Assembly (NCBI RefSeq): GCF_900104675.1
Contig: NZ_LT629945.1
Span: 2,160,756-2,224,755, forward strand
Direction of reading: 5' to 3'
From: Angelakisella massiliensis
GTDB lineage: Bacteria > Bacillota > Clostridia > Oscillospirales > Ruminococcaceae
Length of the DNA: 64,000 nt
Shown here: one piece after another, positions 44,530 through 52,981 of the stretch
Position numbering within the stretch: position 1 is the stretch's first letter
Layout of the letters: every line of letters begins with the position of its first letter
The notes under the pieces: generated by a model
What the model saw: the letters and a program-made list of their open reading frames with translations, nothing else
Databases searched by the model: none
What the model was told of the DNA's origin: nothing
Position numbers and translations under genes: made by a program

Positions 44530-45095
44530 AACTGAACTGGAGCAAGCTGCTGCCGGAGAAAAAGCTGTTGTATCTGGTGCTGCTGGGCTTTGGAGGTATT
44601 TTTTTGATCGCCCTGACCCCGGCTCTGGAGAAAAAGCCCGCCCAGACGCCACAGGTGATCCAGCAGGAGGACAGCGAGCTTTATGCCGCCCGCCTGGAGC
44701 AGCGGCTGGAGACCCTGCTGGGGGAGGTATCGGGCGTGGGGCGGGTGGAGGTGATGGTCACCCTCAAAAGCGGGTACAGCAATGTTTACGCCCGTTCCGA
44801 GAAAAATGACCTGGACCGAACCCTGGATGACCGGGCGGAAGGGGGACAAAAGACCCAGGAACGCAACACCACCGAACAAACTTATGTGTTGGTGGACGGA
44901 GCAGACGGGGAAACGCCCCTGGTGACGGTGCGCATGGAGCCGGAGGTCCGGGGGGTGGTGGTGGTTTGCGACGGCGGCTCAGACCCTTCCACCGTGCTGT
45001 CGGTGACCGACCTGGTGCGGGTGGCGCTGGATATTCCGGCGGCAATGGTGTCTGTCTGTCCCATGAGCGCGGCAGCAGGAGAAACAGCGGGATGA
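44526..45095 (+). CDS. spoIIIAG: Stage III sporulation protein SpoIIIAG
   Basis: 189 residues: a short cytosolic start, one membrane helix (about 14-32) and an intermembrane ring-forming domain with LETLLGEVSGVGRVEVMVTL at its core. SpoIIIAG builds a large ring in the channel spanning the two membranes. It follows spoIIIAF with a four-base overlap. Confidence 0.93.
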   Translation: MKLNWSKLLPEKKLLYLVLLGFGGIFLIALTPALEKKPAQTPQVIQQEDSELYAARLEQRLETLLGEVSGVGRVEVMVTLKSGYSNVYARSEKNDLDRTLDDRAEGGQKTQERNTTEQTYVLVDGADGETPLVTVRMEPEVRGVVVVCDGGSDPSTVLSVTDLVRVALDIPAAMVSVCPMSAAAGETAG

Positions 45096-45170
45096 AAGTT
45101 TGGGAAGGTTGTATATTCCGGGATCTTGCGCCATAAGATGTACCAACGTACAACGGGAGGAGAAGGTTGG

Positions 45171-45725
45171 ATGAAGAAGATCAGACTTAACATGATTGTC
45201 AGCAAACGTCATATCATACTGTCCGCGCTGGTATTGTCCCTGAGCATCGCGGTATACCTCAACTGGCAGTATGTGCAGTCAAACGGCACGGATTTTATCG
45301 CCACGGAAAACATTGCCGCCAGCGCCGCCGCAGGAGAGGAACTGGACGGAGAGGTGACGGAAACGGCGGCCTATGGGGAAGCTTATTTCGCGGAAGCGAA
45401 GCTCTCCCGCAGCAAGTCCAGGGATGAAGCCATGGACGCGCTGAAATATATGCTGGAGGACGCCGATCTCTCCGATGAGGATATGGCTTCCCTGACCACC
45501 CGGGCGGCGGATCTGGCCGAGAGCATTGAAAAAGAGGGCAAGATCGAAAACCTCATCAAGGCCAAGGGCTTTGCCGACTGTATGGTTTATCTGGAAGAGG
45601 ATAAAATCGATGTGCTGGTCAAGTGCGACGGCATGACAGACAGCGAGGCCGCCCAGATCAAGGACGCCATTCTGGGGGAGGTTACGCTGCCGGACGAAAA
45701 AATTTCAATTATCGAAATCAAATAG
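45171..45725 (+). CDS. spoIIIAH: Stage III sporulation protein SpoIIIAH
   Basis: 184 residues with a single membrane helix (about 10-28) and a C-terminal YscJ/FliF-like ring domain that pairs with SpoIIQ (or its clostridial counterpart) across the septum. The ATG at 45171 has GGAGG upstream; readings from 45126 lack a site. It is the last gene of the operon. Confidence 0.93.
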   Translation: MKKIRLNMIVSKRHIILSALVLSLSIAVYLNWQYVQSNGTDFIATENIAASAAAGEELDGEVTETAAYGEAYFAEAKLSRSKSRDEAMDALKYMLEDADLSDEDMASLTTRAADLAESIEKEGKIENLIKAKGFADCMVYLEEDKIDVLVKCDGMTDSEAAQIKDAILGEVTLPDEKISIIEIK

Positions 45726-45726
45726 G

Positions 45727-45754
45727 TTGTTTCACCGAGAAAACATGGTATAAT
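45727..45754 (+). promoter_or_regulatory. Promoter of the Gls24-like gene
   Basis: TTGTTT (45727-45732) and TATAAT (45749-45754, with TGG before it) are 16 bases apart, just after spoIIIAH. This gives the housekeeping genes that follow a vegetative promoter. Confidence 0.7.
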
Positions 45755-45866
45755 AACAGAAAAGGGAGAAGTGGAACAGGAGGTTCTGTTGCAGGCTTCT
45801 CCGTTCCGGACAGTCCGGAAACGAACTTTGACAATGTAAACTCAGATGAACCGGAGGTAGTACAAT

Positions 45867-46235
45867 ATGCAGGACATCAAAATGGACCGGTCCACTGCCG
45901 GCAGCCTGAAAATCTCTCACGATGTGTTGGCTTCCGTCGCGGGCTATACCGTCACTGAGATGGAAGGCGTGGCCTCTCTGGCGCCCATGAGCTCCAACCT
46001 CACCGGCTGGCTGCTGGAAAAGCAGACCATGAAGCCCATTTCCATCGATATCACCGACGGCGTGGCCACCATCGACATCCGCATCATCGTCAAGAACGGC
46101 GCCAAGATTCCTGAGCTGTCCAAGCGGCTCCAGTCCGCCGTCAAGGAAGCGGTCCAGAATATGACGGGCATCGTCGTTTCCAAGGTGAACCTTTACATCG
46201 CGGGCATCGAATTCGAAGAAACTCCCGCAGTCTGA
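45867..46235 (+). CDS. Asp23/Gls24 family protein (YqhY-like)
   Basis: A 122-residue protein of the alkaline-shock family (SLKISHDVLASVAGYTVTEM, VATIDIRIIVKNGAKIPEL). In Firmicutes the YqhY member sits between accC or spoIIIA and nusB, as here, and has been linked to control of fatty-acid synthesis. Function in this organism is not shown. Confidence 0.92.
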   Translation: MQDIKMDRSTAGSLKISHDVLASVAGYTVTEMEGVASLAPMSSNLTGWLLEKQTMKPISIDITDGVATIDIRIIVKNGAKIPELSKRLQSAVKEAVQNMTGIVVSKVNLYIAGIEFEETPAV

Positions 46236-46434
46236 GAAAAAACGAAACACCCTCCTTATGCGGCCTGCGGGACGCGGGAGCACCGGCCCCGGGGCTGGTT
46301 CGGATCTTTTGAAGGTCCGGCCGTTCCGGGGACTTGGGTTTTCTTCCGGGTCCAGGGCTGAATACGGGGGGTAGTTTGCTGTCCGGGGAAAAACTTCCCG
46401 CAAAAAACAGGAATGACCAAAACGGAGGAAAAGC
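46236..46434. other. GC-rich, foldable gap before nusB
   Basis: The 199 bases contain no ORF of note but several potential stems, including CCGGCCCCGGGGCTGG, CGGATC-7-GGTCCG and GGACTTGG-8-CCGGGTCC. It may hold a terminator for the upstream gene or a processed leader of nusB. I could not match it to a known RNA. Confidence 0.4.
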
Positions 46435-46836
46435 ATGACAAGAAGAGAAGCCAGAGAGCAGGCCTTTGCCCTGGTCTTTGAAATGGTGTTCAACAATATG
46501 CCTGTGGCAGAGCTGGTGGAAAACGCCACCGAATGCCGGGAAATTGAGATTGATGATTACGCGGTGGAAGCGGCACGGGCCGTACAGCTGCACCGGGATG
46601 AGATTGACAAGGTCATCGAGGCCAATTCCACTAAATGGAAGCTCAACCGTCTGCCCAAGGTGACGCTGTCGGTGCTGCGGCTGGCCATCGGCGAGCTTGA
46701 TTATATGGAGGATGTTCCCACCGGCGCCATCATCAACGAGGCGGTGGAGCTGGCCAAGAAGTACGGCGGCGAGGATGACGCCTCCTACGTCAACGGCGTT
46801 CTGGGCGGATACGTCCGCGGCAAGGATCATCCATGA
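46435..46836 (+). CDS. nusB: Transcription antitermination factor NusB
   Basis: 133 residues, all-helical, starting MTRREAREQAFALVFEM, with the conserved C-terminal INEAVELAKKYGGEDDASYVNGVL. NusB with S10 binds boxA of rRNA transcripts. It overlaps the next gene by four bases. Confidence 0.96.
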   Translation: MTRREAREQAFALVFEMVFNNMPVAELVENATECREIEIDDYAVEAARAVQLHRDEIDKVIEANSTKWKLNRLPKVTLSVLRLAIGELDYMEDVPTGAIINEAVELAKKYGGEDDASYVNGVLGGYVRGKDHP

Positions 46837-47783
46837 CGCCGGGCGTGGTGCTGGGGCTGGATACCAGCAACTATACCACCTCCGCGGCTGTATTCGATCC
46901 GGAAAGCGGCGTCATCCTGCAGCGCAAACAGCTGCTCCCTGTTAAGGAGGGGGCCCTGGGCTTGCGGCAGAGCGACGCCCTTTTTCATCATGTGCGCCAA
47001 CTGAGCGACCAGGTGCGGGGCGTGATGGCCGAAACGGACTGCCCTGTGGCCGCCGTCTGCGTATCGGACCGTCCCAGAGAGGTGGAGGGCTCCTATATGC
47101 CCTGCTTCCTGGCGGGGAAGATGGCGGCGGAGTGTATCGGGGCAGCGCTGCGGGTGCCGGTTTATTACACCTCCCACCAGGCGGGTCATGTAGCGGCCGC
47201 ACTGTATTCCGCCGGAAAGCTGGAGCTGCTAGACAAGCCCTTTCTGGCCTTTCATGTCTCCGGCGGCACCTTTGAGGGACTTCGGATCACCCCGGATCAG
47301 CAAAAGGTGTTGTCGGCGGAAATTCTTGCCCATACTCTGGATATCAGTCCAGGACAGCTCATTGACCGTACCGGCGTCCGTCTGGGGCTTCCTTTTCCCG
47401 CCGGCCCCCATCTGGAGCGTCTGGCGGAGGGCGGGCACTGTGGCAAGGTCCGCAAACCGGTTCTCAAAGACGGCTGCTGCTGCCTGTCGGGGATGGAGAA
47501 CCAGGTGGAGAAGATGCAGAAGGAGGCAGTGCCCCCTGCAGATATCGCCTGCTACATTCAAACCTACCTGGCGGGTGTTCTCACCGCTATGACCGACTGG
47601 TGTCTGGAGCGGACGGGACCGCTGCCGGTGCTGTATTCCGGGGGTGTGATGTCCAACCGCTTTCTGCGGGAGCGTCTGGCGGGGCCGGAACGGTATTTCG
47701 CTCAGCCCGCTTTTTCGGCGGACAACGCCTGCGGTGTGGCGCTGCTGGGCGGGTTTCTGGCCCAGAGGGAGGTACAGCCATGA
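46833..47783 (+). CDS. TsaD/Kae1-like paralogue (peptidase M22 family)
   Basis: A 316-residue protein of the ASKHA-fold TsaD family, which makes the t6A modification of tRNA. It keeps LGLDTSNYTTSAAV and the metal pair in SHQAGH (His115, His119) but diverges elsewhere and is about 20 residues shorter than typical TsaD. Clostridia commonly carry this extra copy between nusB and xseA beside a true tsaD elsewhere, so its own role is unclear. Its stop overlaps the xseA start (ATGA). Confidence 0.85.
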   Translation: MTPGVVLGLDTSNYTTSAAVFDPESGVILQRKQLLPVKEGALGLRQSDALFHHVRQLSDQVRGVMAETDCPVAAVCVSDRPREVEGSYMPCFLAGKMAAECIGAALRVPVYYTSHQAGHVAAALYSAGKLELLDKPFLAFHVSGGTFEGLRITPDQQKVLSAEILAHTLDISPGQLIDRTGVRLGLPFPAGPHLERLAEGGHCGKVRKPVLKDGCCCLSGMENQVEKMQKEAVPPADIACYIQTYLAGVLTAMTDWCLERTGPLPVLYSGGVMSNRFLRERLAGPERYFAQPAFSADNACGVALLGGFLAQREVQP

Positions 47784-49039
47784 ATCAACCGGGACTGATT
47801 TCTGTCGCCCAGCTTACCCGGTATGTCAAATCCCTGCTGGAGGAGCAGCGGCAGCTGAAGGACCTGCTGGTGCGGGGGGAGATCTGTGATCTCTACTACC
47901 GCTCCGCCTCGGGACATCTGTATTTTTCCCTCCGGGAGGGGGAAAGCCAGCTGCGGTGCGTCATGTTCAGCCGGTATGCCGGTCAGCTGAAAAAGTGGCC
48001 GGAGGAGGGCAGCGCCGTTGTGGTCCGGGGAACGGTGAGCCTTTATGAGCGGGACGGCAACTTCCAGCTGATCGCTTACGACATTCAGACCCTGGGGAAG
48101 GGAATGCATAAAGAAACACTGGAGGAACTGAAAAAGCGGCTGTATCAGGAGGGGCTGTTCGACCCGGGCAGGAAAAAGCCGCTGCCCCCCATGCCCAGAA
48201 CAGTGGGGGTCATCACTTCTCCCGAGGGCGCAGCCCTTCAGGACATTATCTCCACCTTCCGCAGGCTCAATCCCATGGTGCGTCTGATCGTCTATCCCGC
48301 TGCTGTACAGGGGGACAAGGCCGCTTCCTCAGTGATGGCCGCACTGGACCGGATGGAAGGGGAAGGGCTCTGCCAAAGCTGTGTCATTGCCCGTGGAGGC
48401 GGCTCCAGTGATGACCTTTCCGCCTTCAACGACGAGGCTCTGGCCCGGCGCGCGGCCGTCTGCCGGATCCCACTGGTGTCCGCTGTGGGGCATGAGGTGG
48501 ATTATACCATCCTGGATTTTGTGGCGGACGCCCGGGCGGCCACCCCTACGGCTGCCTGCCAGCTGATGACCGGCAGCGTCTCCCTGCTGCGGGAAGAAGT
48601 GCTGCGGCGGCAGCGGCGGCTGGAGGACAGCTACCGGGGAAAGTTGGAATCCATCCGCAGACGGACGGAACGGCTGTCCCTGCTGCTGTCCCAAAATTCT
48701 CCCAGAAATGAACTGAAAAAAAATAGACAAACTTTAGAATATTTGATAAAATCTATGCAGGACATCCAACAGCGGCGGCTGGAACGGCTGCGCAGTCAGA
48801 CCCTGTCCGTCCTGGCCCGTCTGGAGCTGGTCAACCCCGCCGCCCTGCTGCTGCGGGGATATTCCATCACCTGGCAGGGAGATCGGGTGCTCCGTCATGC
48901 CGCCGATGCGCTGCCGGGACAAACGCTGCGTACCAGACTGGAGGACGGAGAGGTTTTTTCCTCCGTCACGGAGGTACGGCTGCTGACAAAGCGGGATGAC
49001 TGCGGTCCTCAACAGGACCAGAATGGAACGACTGTATGA
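47780..49039 (+). CDS. xseA: Exodeoxyribonuclease VII large subunit
   Basis: 419 residues: an N-terminal OB fold (about 1-100), the catalytic region with VGVITSPEGAALQDI, VIARGGGSSDDLSAFNDE and VSAVGHEVDYTI, and a long coiled coil (about 270-350). The start at 47780 overlaps the preceding stop; the longer frame back to 47600 is a shadow of the TsaD-like gene. It degrades single-stranded DNA with XseB. Confidence 0.96.
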   Translation: MNQPGLISVAQLTRYVKSLLEEQRQLKDLLVRGEICDLYYRSASGHLYFSLREGESQLRCVMFSRYAGQLKKWPEEGSAVVVRGTVSLYERDGNFQLIAYDIQTLGKGMHKETLEELKKRLYQEGLFDPGRKKPLPPMPRTVGVITSPEGAALQDIISTFRRLNPMVRLIVYPAAVQGDKAASSVMAALDRMEGEGLCQSCVIARGGGSSDDLSAFNDEALARRAAVCRIPLVSAVGHEVDYTILDFVADARAATPTAACQLMTGSVSLLREEVLRRQRRLEDSYRGKLESIRRRTERLSLLLSQNSPRNELKKNRQTLEYLIKSMQDIQQRRLERLRSQTLSVLARLELVNPAALLLRGYSITWQGDRVLRHAADALPGQTLRTRLEDGEVFSSVTEVRLLTKRDDCGPQQDQNGTTV

Positions 49040-49230
49040 AAAAAGAAACCTTGACCATTGAACAAGCCCTCAAACGCATGGAGGAGATCGTGCGGAAGCT
49101 GGAAGACAGCGGAACCACGCTGGACGATTCCATCCAGCTGTATGAGGAAGGACTCCAGCTGTCCCGGCAATGCCTGGGACAGATCGACGCGGCCCAGCAG
49201 ATCGTGGAGCAGCGTCAGCCCCTGGAATAA
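49036..49230 (+). CDS. xseB: Exodeoxyribonuclease VII small subunit
   Basis: A 64-residue helical-hairpin protein (ALKRMEEIVRKLEDSGTTLD, EEGLQLSRQCL), the partner of XseA. Its start overlaps the xseA stop by four bases, ensuring coupled synthesis of the many small subunits bound per large one. Confidence 0.95.
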   Translation: MKKETLTIEQALKRMEEIVRKLEDSGTTLDDSIQLYEEGLQLSRQCLGQIDAAQQIVEQRQPLE

Positions 49231-49249
49231 GTGGAGGAAGGGATCTGTT

Positions 49250-50137
49250 TTGAACTCTTATACACAACAGTATCAGGTTTATCGGGACGCCGTGGAACAG
49301 GCGCTGCCGAAATATCTGCCTCACAGCGGAGGCCCCCACAGGACAGTGGAGGAGGCTATGGCCTACAGTCTGCTTTCCGGGGGGAAGCGGCTGCGGGGCG
49401 TATTGGTGCTGGCTTTTCATGAGGCCTGCGGGGGAGATTTTCATCACGCTCTGCCGGCGGCCGCCGCACTGGAGATGATTCACGCCTATTCTCTGATTCA
49501 CGATGATCTGCCCTGCATGGATAACGATGACCTGCGGCGGGGGAAGCCCTCCTGCCACATCCAGTACGGAGAAGCGATGGCGCTGCTGGCAGGGGACGCT
49601 TTGCTCACCCATGCCTTTCAGGTCCTTTCCACCTGCACGAAAGAGCTGTCCGCCCGGCAGATCTGTGCCGCGGTGGCCGCTTTGTCCACAGCGGCAGGCA
49701 CCGGCGGGATGATCGGCGGTCAGGTGATCGACATCCAGCAGGAGGGAAAGGAACTGTCCCCGGAGCTGCTCCACACCCTTCACAGAATGAAAACAGGGGC
49801 CCTGATCCGGGCCAGCATCCGGGTAGGCTGTGTGACTGCGGGAGCATCCGATCAAGAGTTGGCTGCTGCCAATCTGTACGGGGAAAAGCTGGGGCTGGTC
49901 TTTCAGATCATTGACGATATTCTGGATGTCACCGCCACGGCGGAACAGCTGGGTAAGTCCGTAGGCAGCGATGCCCAGAACCACAAAACCACCTATGTCA
50001 CCCTGTATGGGGTGGAGGGCGCCCGAAAAATGGCCCGGCAGATCTCGCAGGAGGGAGCCTGCGCTTTGGCGGGCACCCGTCTGGACCAGCCATTTTTCCG
50101 GGAAATGGCCCGGCAGCTGGTGGAGAGAACAAAATAA
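49250..50137 (+). CDS. ispA: Farnesyl/geranyl diphosphate synthase
   Basis: A 295-residue trans-prenyltransferase that condenses IPP with DMAPP or GPP. The first Asp-rich motif is HDDLPCMDNDD (Asp85-Asp94), the second DDILD. GGKRLRGVLV and GQVIDI are also typical. The start is a TTG at 49250 giving MNSYTQQY, seven bases after GGAGGAAGGG; the frame continues upstream only as a shadow of xseB. dxs, often found downstream of ispA in Firmicutes, is not here. Confidence 0.95.
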   Translation: MNSYTQQYQVYRDAVEQALPKYLPHSGGPHRTVEEAMAYSLLSGGKRLRGVLVLAFHEACGGDFHHALPAAAALEMIHAYSLIHDDLPCMDNDDLRRGKPSCHIQYGEAMALLAGDALLTHAFQVLSTCTKELSARQICAAVAALSTAAGTGGMIGGQVIDIQQEGKELSPELLHTLHRMKTGALIRASIRVGCVTAGASDQELAAANLYGEKLGLVFQIIDDILDVTATAEQLGKSVGSDAQNHKTTYVTLYGVEGARKMARQISQEGACALAGTRLDQPFFREMARQLVERTK

Positions 50138-50217
50138 ACGAAGGGGGCCGCTGCATACCGGTTTTCCGGTAAGCTCCTTTTATCCGGTCCCAAAACATCA
50201 ATGAGGAGACGAACCAC

Positions 50218-50733
50218 ATGGGGTCTACCTGGAAAGCCATTACAAGTAACTATATCATCAATCTGGCCTTTATTTCCTGGAGCCTGGCGCAGGTGATCAA
50301 AACCCTGCTGACACTCATTCAGGTCAAAGAGTTTCGGGCGGAGCGGCTGTTCGGTGCCGGGGGAATGCCCAGCTCCCATTCCGCTCTGGTCTGTTCCATT
50401 ACAGTGGGAATGGCCAAGCTCCAGGGGTATGATTCCCCTCTTTTCGCCCTGACCCTCTGCTTCGCTGCGGTGGTCATGTATGACGCCATGGGCGTCCGCC
50501 GGGCGGCGGGAGAACAGGCAAAGGTCCTGAACAAGATGATCTTCAGCTTCAAGGATATCAGCAAAGTTTTTGATCTGCTCAATGAGGAGATCGAAGAGGA
50601 ATACAACGAAAATACCGACAATATCGTGGGACACAAGGAGCTCAAGGAGTATTTGGGCCATACGCCTTTGGAGGTGTTTGGCGGCGCGCTGCTGGGAATC
50701 CTCATTGCCTCCCTTCTGCCGATGCCGGTATAA
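50218..50733 (+). CDS. Divergent PAP2 family protein (YuiD-like)
   Basis: 171 residues with about four membrane helices and the acid phosphatase-like motifs GAGGMPSSHSAL and YDAMGVRRAAGEQA. This family is related to PAP2 lipid phosphatases. Its place after ispA suggests a lipid or isoprenoid phosphate substrate, which is inference. A GAGGAG site precedes the ATG. Confidence 0.9.
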   Translation: MGSTWKAITSNYIINLAFISWSLAQVIKTLLTLIQVKEFRAERLFGAGGMPSSHSALVCSITVGMAKLQGYDSPLFALTLCFAAVVMYDAMGVRRAAGEQAKVLNKMIFSFKDISKVFDLLNEEIEEEYNENTDNIVGHKELKEYLGHTPLEVFGGALLGILIASLLPMPV

Positions 50734-50750
50734 GGGGGAAAGGGTAGGAT

Positions 50751-51557
50751 ATGGAAAAAAAAAGACTGGATGCCGCTGTGGTGGAACGGGGCCTTGTTTC
50801 GGGGCGTGACCGTGCCAAAGGCATCATTATGGCCGGGCAGGTTTATGTCAACCAGCAGAAGGCGGACAAGCCGGGACAGCTGGTCAGTGAAACCGATCAG
50901 ATCGAGGTGCGGGGGGAGACTCTTCGGTATGTCAGCCGGGGCGGGCTGAAGCTGGAAAAATCCATGGAGACCTTTCCCATCACTTTACAGGACTGCGTCT
51001 GCGGGGATATCGGGGCCTCCACCGGCGGCTTTACCGACTGTATGCTGCAAAACGGAGCCAGCAAGGTGTACGCTATAGATGTGGGCTACGGCCAGCTGGC
51101 CTGGAAGCTGCGGACCGACCCCCGGGTGGTGAATCTGGAGCGGACCAATGTCCGGTATTTGACAGAAGAACAGGTGCCGGAGCAGCTGGACTTTATTTCC
51201 ATTGACGTTTCCTTCATTTCGCTGGCGCTGGTGCTGCCGGTGGCGTGGAAGTTCCTGAAAAATGACTGTAAAGTTGTTTGCCTTGTCAAGCCTCAATTCG
51301 AGGCGGGACGGGAGCTTGTGGGGAAAAAAGGTGTGGTCCGGGACCCTGCCACCCACCTGATGGTGCTGGAAAAGATCCTGGGGGTTGCCTGGGAGATCGG
51401 CTTGCGTCCCATGGGGTTGACCTATTCTCCGGTACGGGGGCCGGAGGGAAATATTGAGTATCTGCTGTTTCTTTCCAAGGAGGAGGGAGAGCCTCTGGTG
51501 ACGGCGGAGGACGCCAGGCTTACGGTGGAGCAATCCCACCAGGAGCTGGATCACTGA
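50751..51557 (+). CDS. tlyA: TlyA family rRNA (cytidine-2'-O)-methyltransferase
   Basis: 268 residues: an N-terminal S4 RNA-binding domain (KRLDAAVVERGLVSGRDRAK) and a FtsJ-type methyltransferase with GDIGASTGGFTDCML and YAIDVGYGQLAWKLR. TlyA methylates 16S and/or 23S rRNA in bacteria where it has been tested; some have been labelled haemolysins. The ispA-tlyA-nadK-argR-recN order is widely conserved in Firmicutes. Confidence 0.95.
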   Translation: MEKKRLDAAVVERGLVSGRDRAKGIIMAGQVYVNQQKADKPGQLVSETDQIEVRGETLRYVSRGGLKLEKSMETFPITLQDCVCGDIGASTGGFTDCMLQNGASKVYAIDVGYGQLAWKLRTDPRVVNLERTNVRYLTEEQVPEQLDFISIDVSFISLALVLPVAWKFLKNDCKVVCLVKPQFEAGRELVGKKGVVRDPATHLMVLEKILGVAWEIGLRPMGLTYSPVRGPEGNIEYLLFLSKEEGEPLVTAEDARLTVEQSHQELDH

Positions 51558-51586
51558 CGGCCCGTCACCAAGAGGAGGTAGTCCCC

Positions 51587-52447
51587 ATGCGCTTTTTTAT
51601 TGTACCCAATTACGGCAAGAGAGAAACGGAGGAGATTCTCGCAGAACTCCTTCGGCTGCTGGAACAGGGGAAGGACGAATACCTGGTGTTTCCCCTGGAC
51701 CGGGAGCTGTTGGAAGCGGGCGGCGAGGATTTGGGCGCGCGGCTGACGGAATCACAGCGGGATTTTCTGGCCGGCTGTGATATGGTGTTGTCCATTGGTG
51801 GGGACGGCACCATTATCCACTGCGCCCGGTTCGCCTCAGCGGAAAACCGGCCTGTGGTGGGCATCAATGCCGGACATCTGGGCTTTTTGGCGCAGATGGA
51901 GCGGGAACATATTCCCCGGTATCTGGAGCAGCTGCGTCAGCGGCGTTATCATGTGACGGTGCGTAACGCTTTGGCTGCCACATTGGATGGGGAGGAATGT
52001 CCGGAGCTGGATTTTGCTCTCAACGACATCGTGCTGAGCAAAACCCCCGAGGAGAATATCGCCTGCTTTGAAATGCGCTGCAATGGCCGGAAGATCGACG
52101 CCTACCGGGCAGACGGGGTCATTTTTTCCACTGCTACCGGCTCCACCGCCTATGCGCTTTCGGCGGGCGGACCTGTGCTGGACCCCCGGCTGAAGGCCAC
52201 TGTCATGGTTCCTATCTGCCCCCATGCCATTTCCATCCGCCCCATGGTTTTCTCGGCTGAAAACCACATTACCATTTCGTCTCCGGATTCCTCTCTGGCC
52301 ATTATCGCCGATGGCAGAGGAAGAGTCACGGTTCCGCCAGGCTGCGTCATTGATATCCAGCAGTCCCGATATGAAGCCCGCTTTGTGGATTTTCACGATC
52401 AGGAATTCTTTGAGATCCTGACAACCAAGATCAAGCAAAGAGGATAA
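51587..52447 (+). CDS. nadK: NAD kinase
   Basis: 286 residues, with the GGDGT motif (SIGGDGTIIH), NAGHLGFLAQ, NDIVLSK and TGSTAYALSAGGP of the NadK family. It phosphorylates NAD+ to NADP+. An AGAGGAGG site precedes the ATG. Confidence 0.96.
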   Translation: MRFFIVPNYGKRETEEILAELLRLLEQGKDEYLVFPLDRELLEAGGEDLGARLTESQRDFLAGCDMVLSIGGDGTIIHCARFASAENRPVVGINAGHLGFLAQMEREHIPRYLEQLRQRRYHVTVRNALAATLDGEECPELDFALNDIVLSKTPEENIACFEMRCNGRKIDAYRADGVIFSTATGSTAYALSAGGPVLDPRLKATVMVPICPHAISIRPMVFSAENHITISSPDSSLAIIADGRGRVTVPPGCVIDIQQSRYEARFVDFHDQEFFEILTTKIKQRG

Positions 52448-52491
52448 GCAATCAGATTGTCGCTGTGCTGACAGGAAAGGATTGTATCAAC

Positions 52492-52956
52492 ATGAAAGCA
52501 AAACGTCAAAGCAAAATTCTGGACATTATCGCCGCCCACACTGTCACCACTCAGGAAGAGTTGCAGAACTATCTGGCGCAGGAGGGATTTTCCGCCACCC
52601 AAGCCACTATTTCCCGGGATATTCGGGAAATGCGGCTGATCAAGGCTCTGTCGCCCAATGGTACCTATTATTATACTGTTCCTCAGGAAAGAAAGCCTGA
52701 GACCTTCACCGTCAATGTCAATTCCGTTTTTATGGAGTCGGTCAAAACGGTGGACCACGCGGGTAATTTTGTAGTGGTCAAATGCTTTACCGGCATGGCC
52801 AACGCTGTCTGTGCTACCATCGACAACATCAGCTGGAATGGACTGGTGGGTACCATTGCCGGAGACGACACCATCTTCCTGCTGCTGCGCAGTGAGCATA
52901 ATGCCGAGGAATTGGCGGCTTACCTTTCTCAGATCACAGGAAGATCATCCCAGTAA
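52492..52956 (+). CDS. argR: Arginine repressor ArgR
   Basis: 154 residues: an N-terminal winged HTH (ILDIIAAHTVTTQEELQNYL, ATQATISRDIREM) and a C-terminal arginine-binding, hexamer-forming domain with GTIAGDDTIFLL. The ATG at 52492 is used; a GTG nine codons upstream would place the AGGAAAGG site inside the gene. The adjacency with recN is conserved in Firmicutes. Confidence 0.95.
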   Translation: MKAKRQSKILDIIAAHTVTTQEELQNYLAQEGFSATQATISRDIREMRLIKALSPNGTYYYTVPQERKPETFTVNVNSVFMESVKTVDHAGNFVVVKCFTGMANAVCATIDNISWNGLVGTIAGDDTIFLLLRSEHNAEELAAYLSQITGRSSQ

Positions 52957-52981
52957 TACGGGAAGCGGGAGGCGATGAGGG

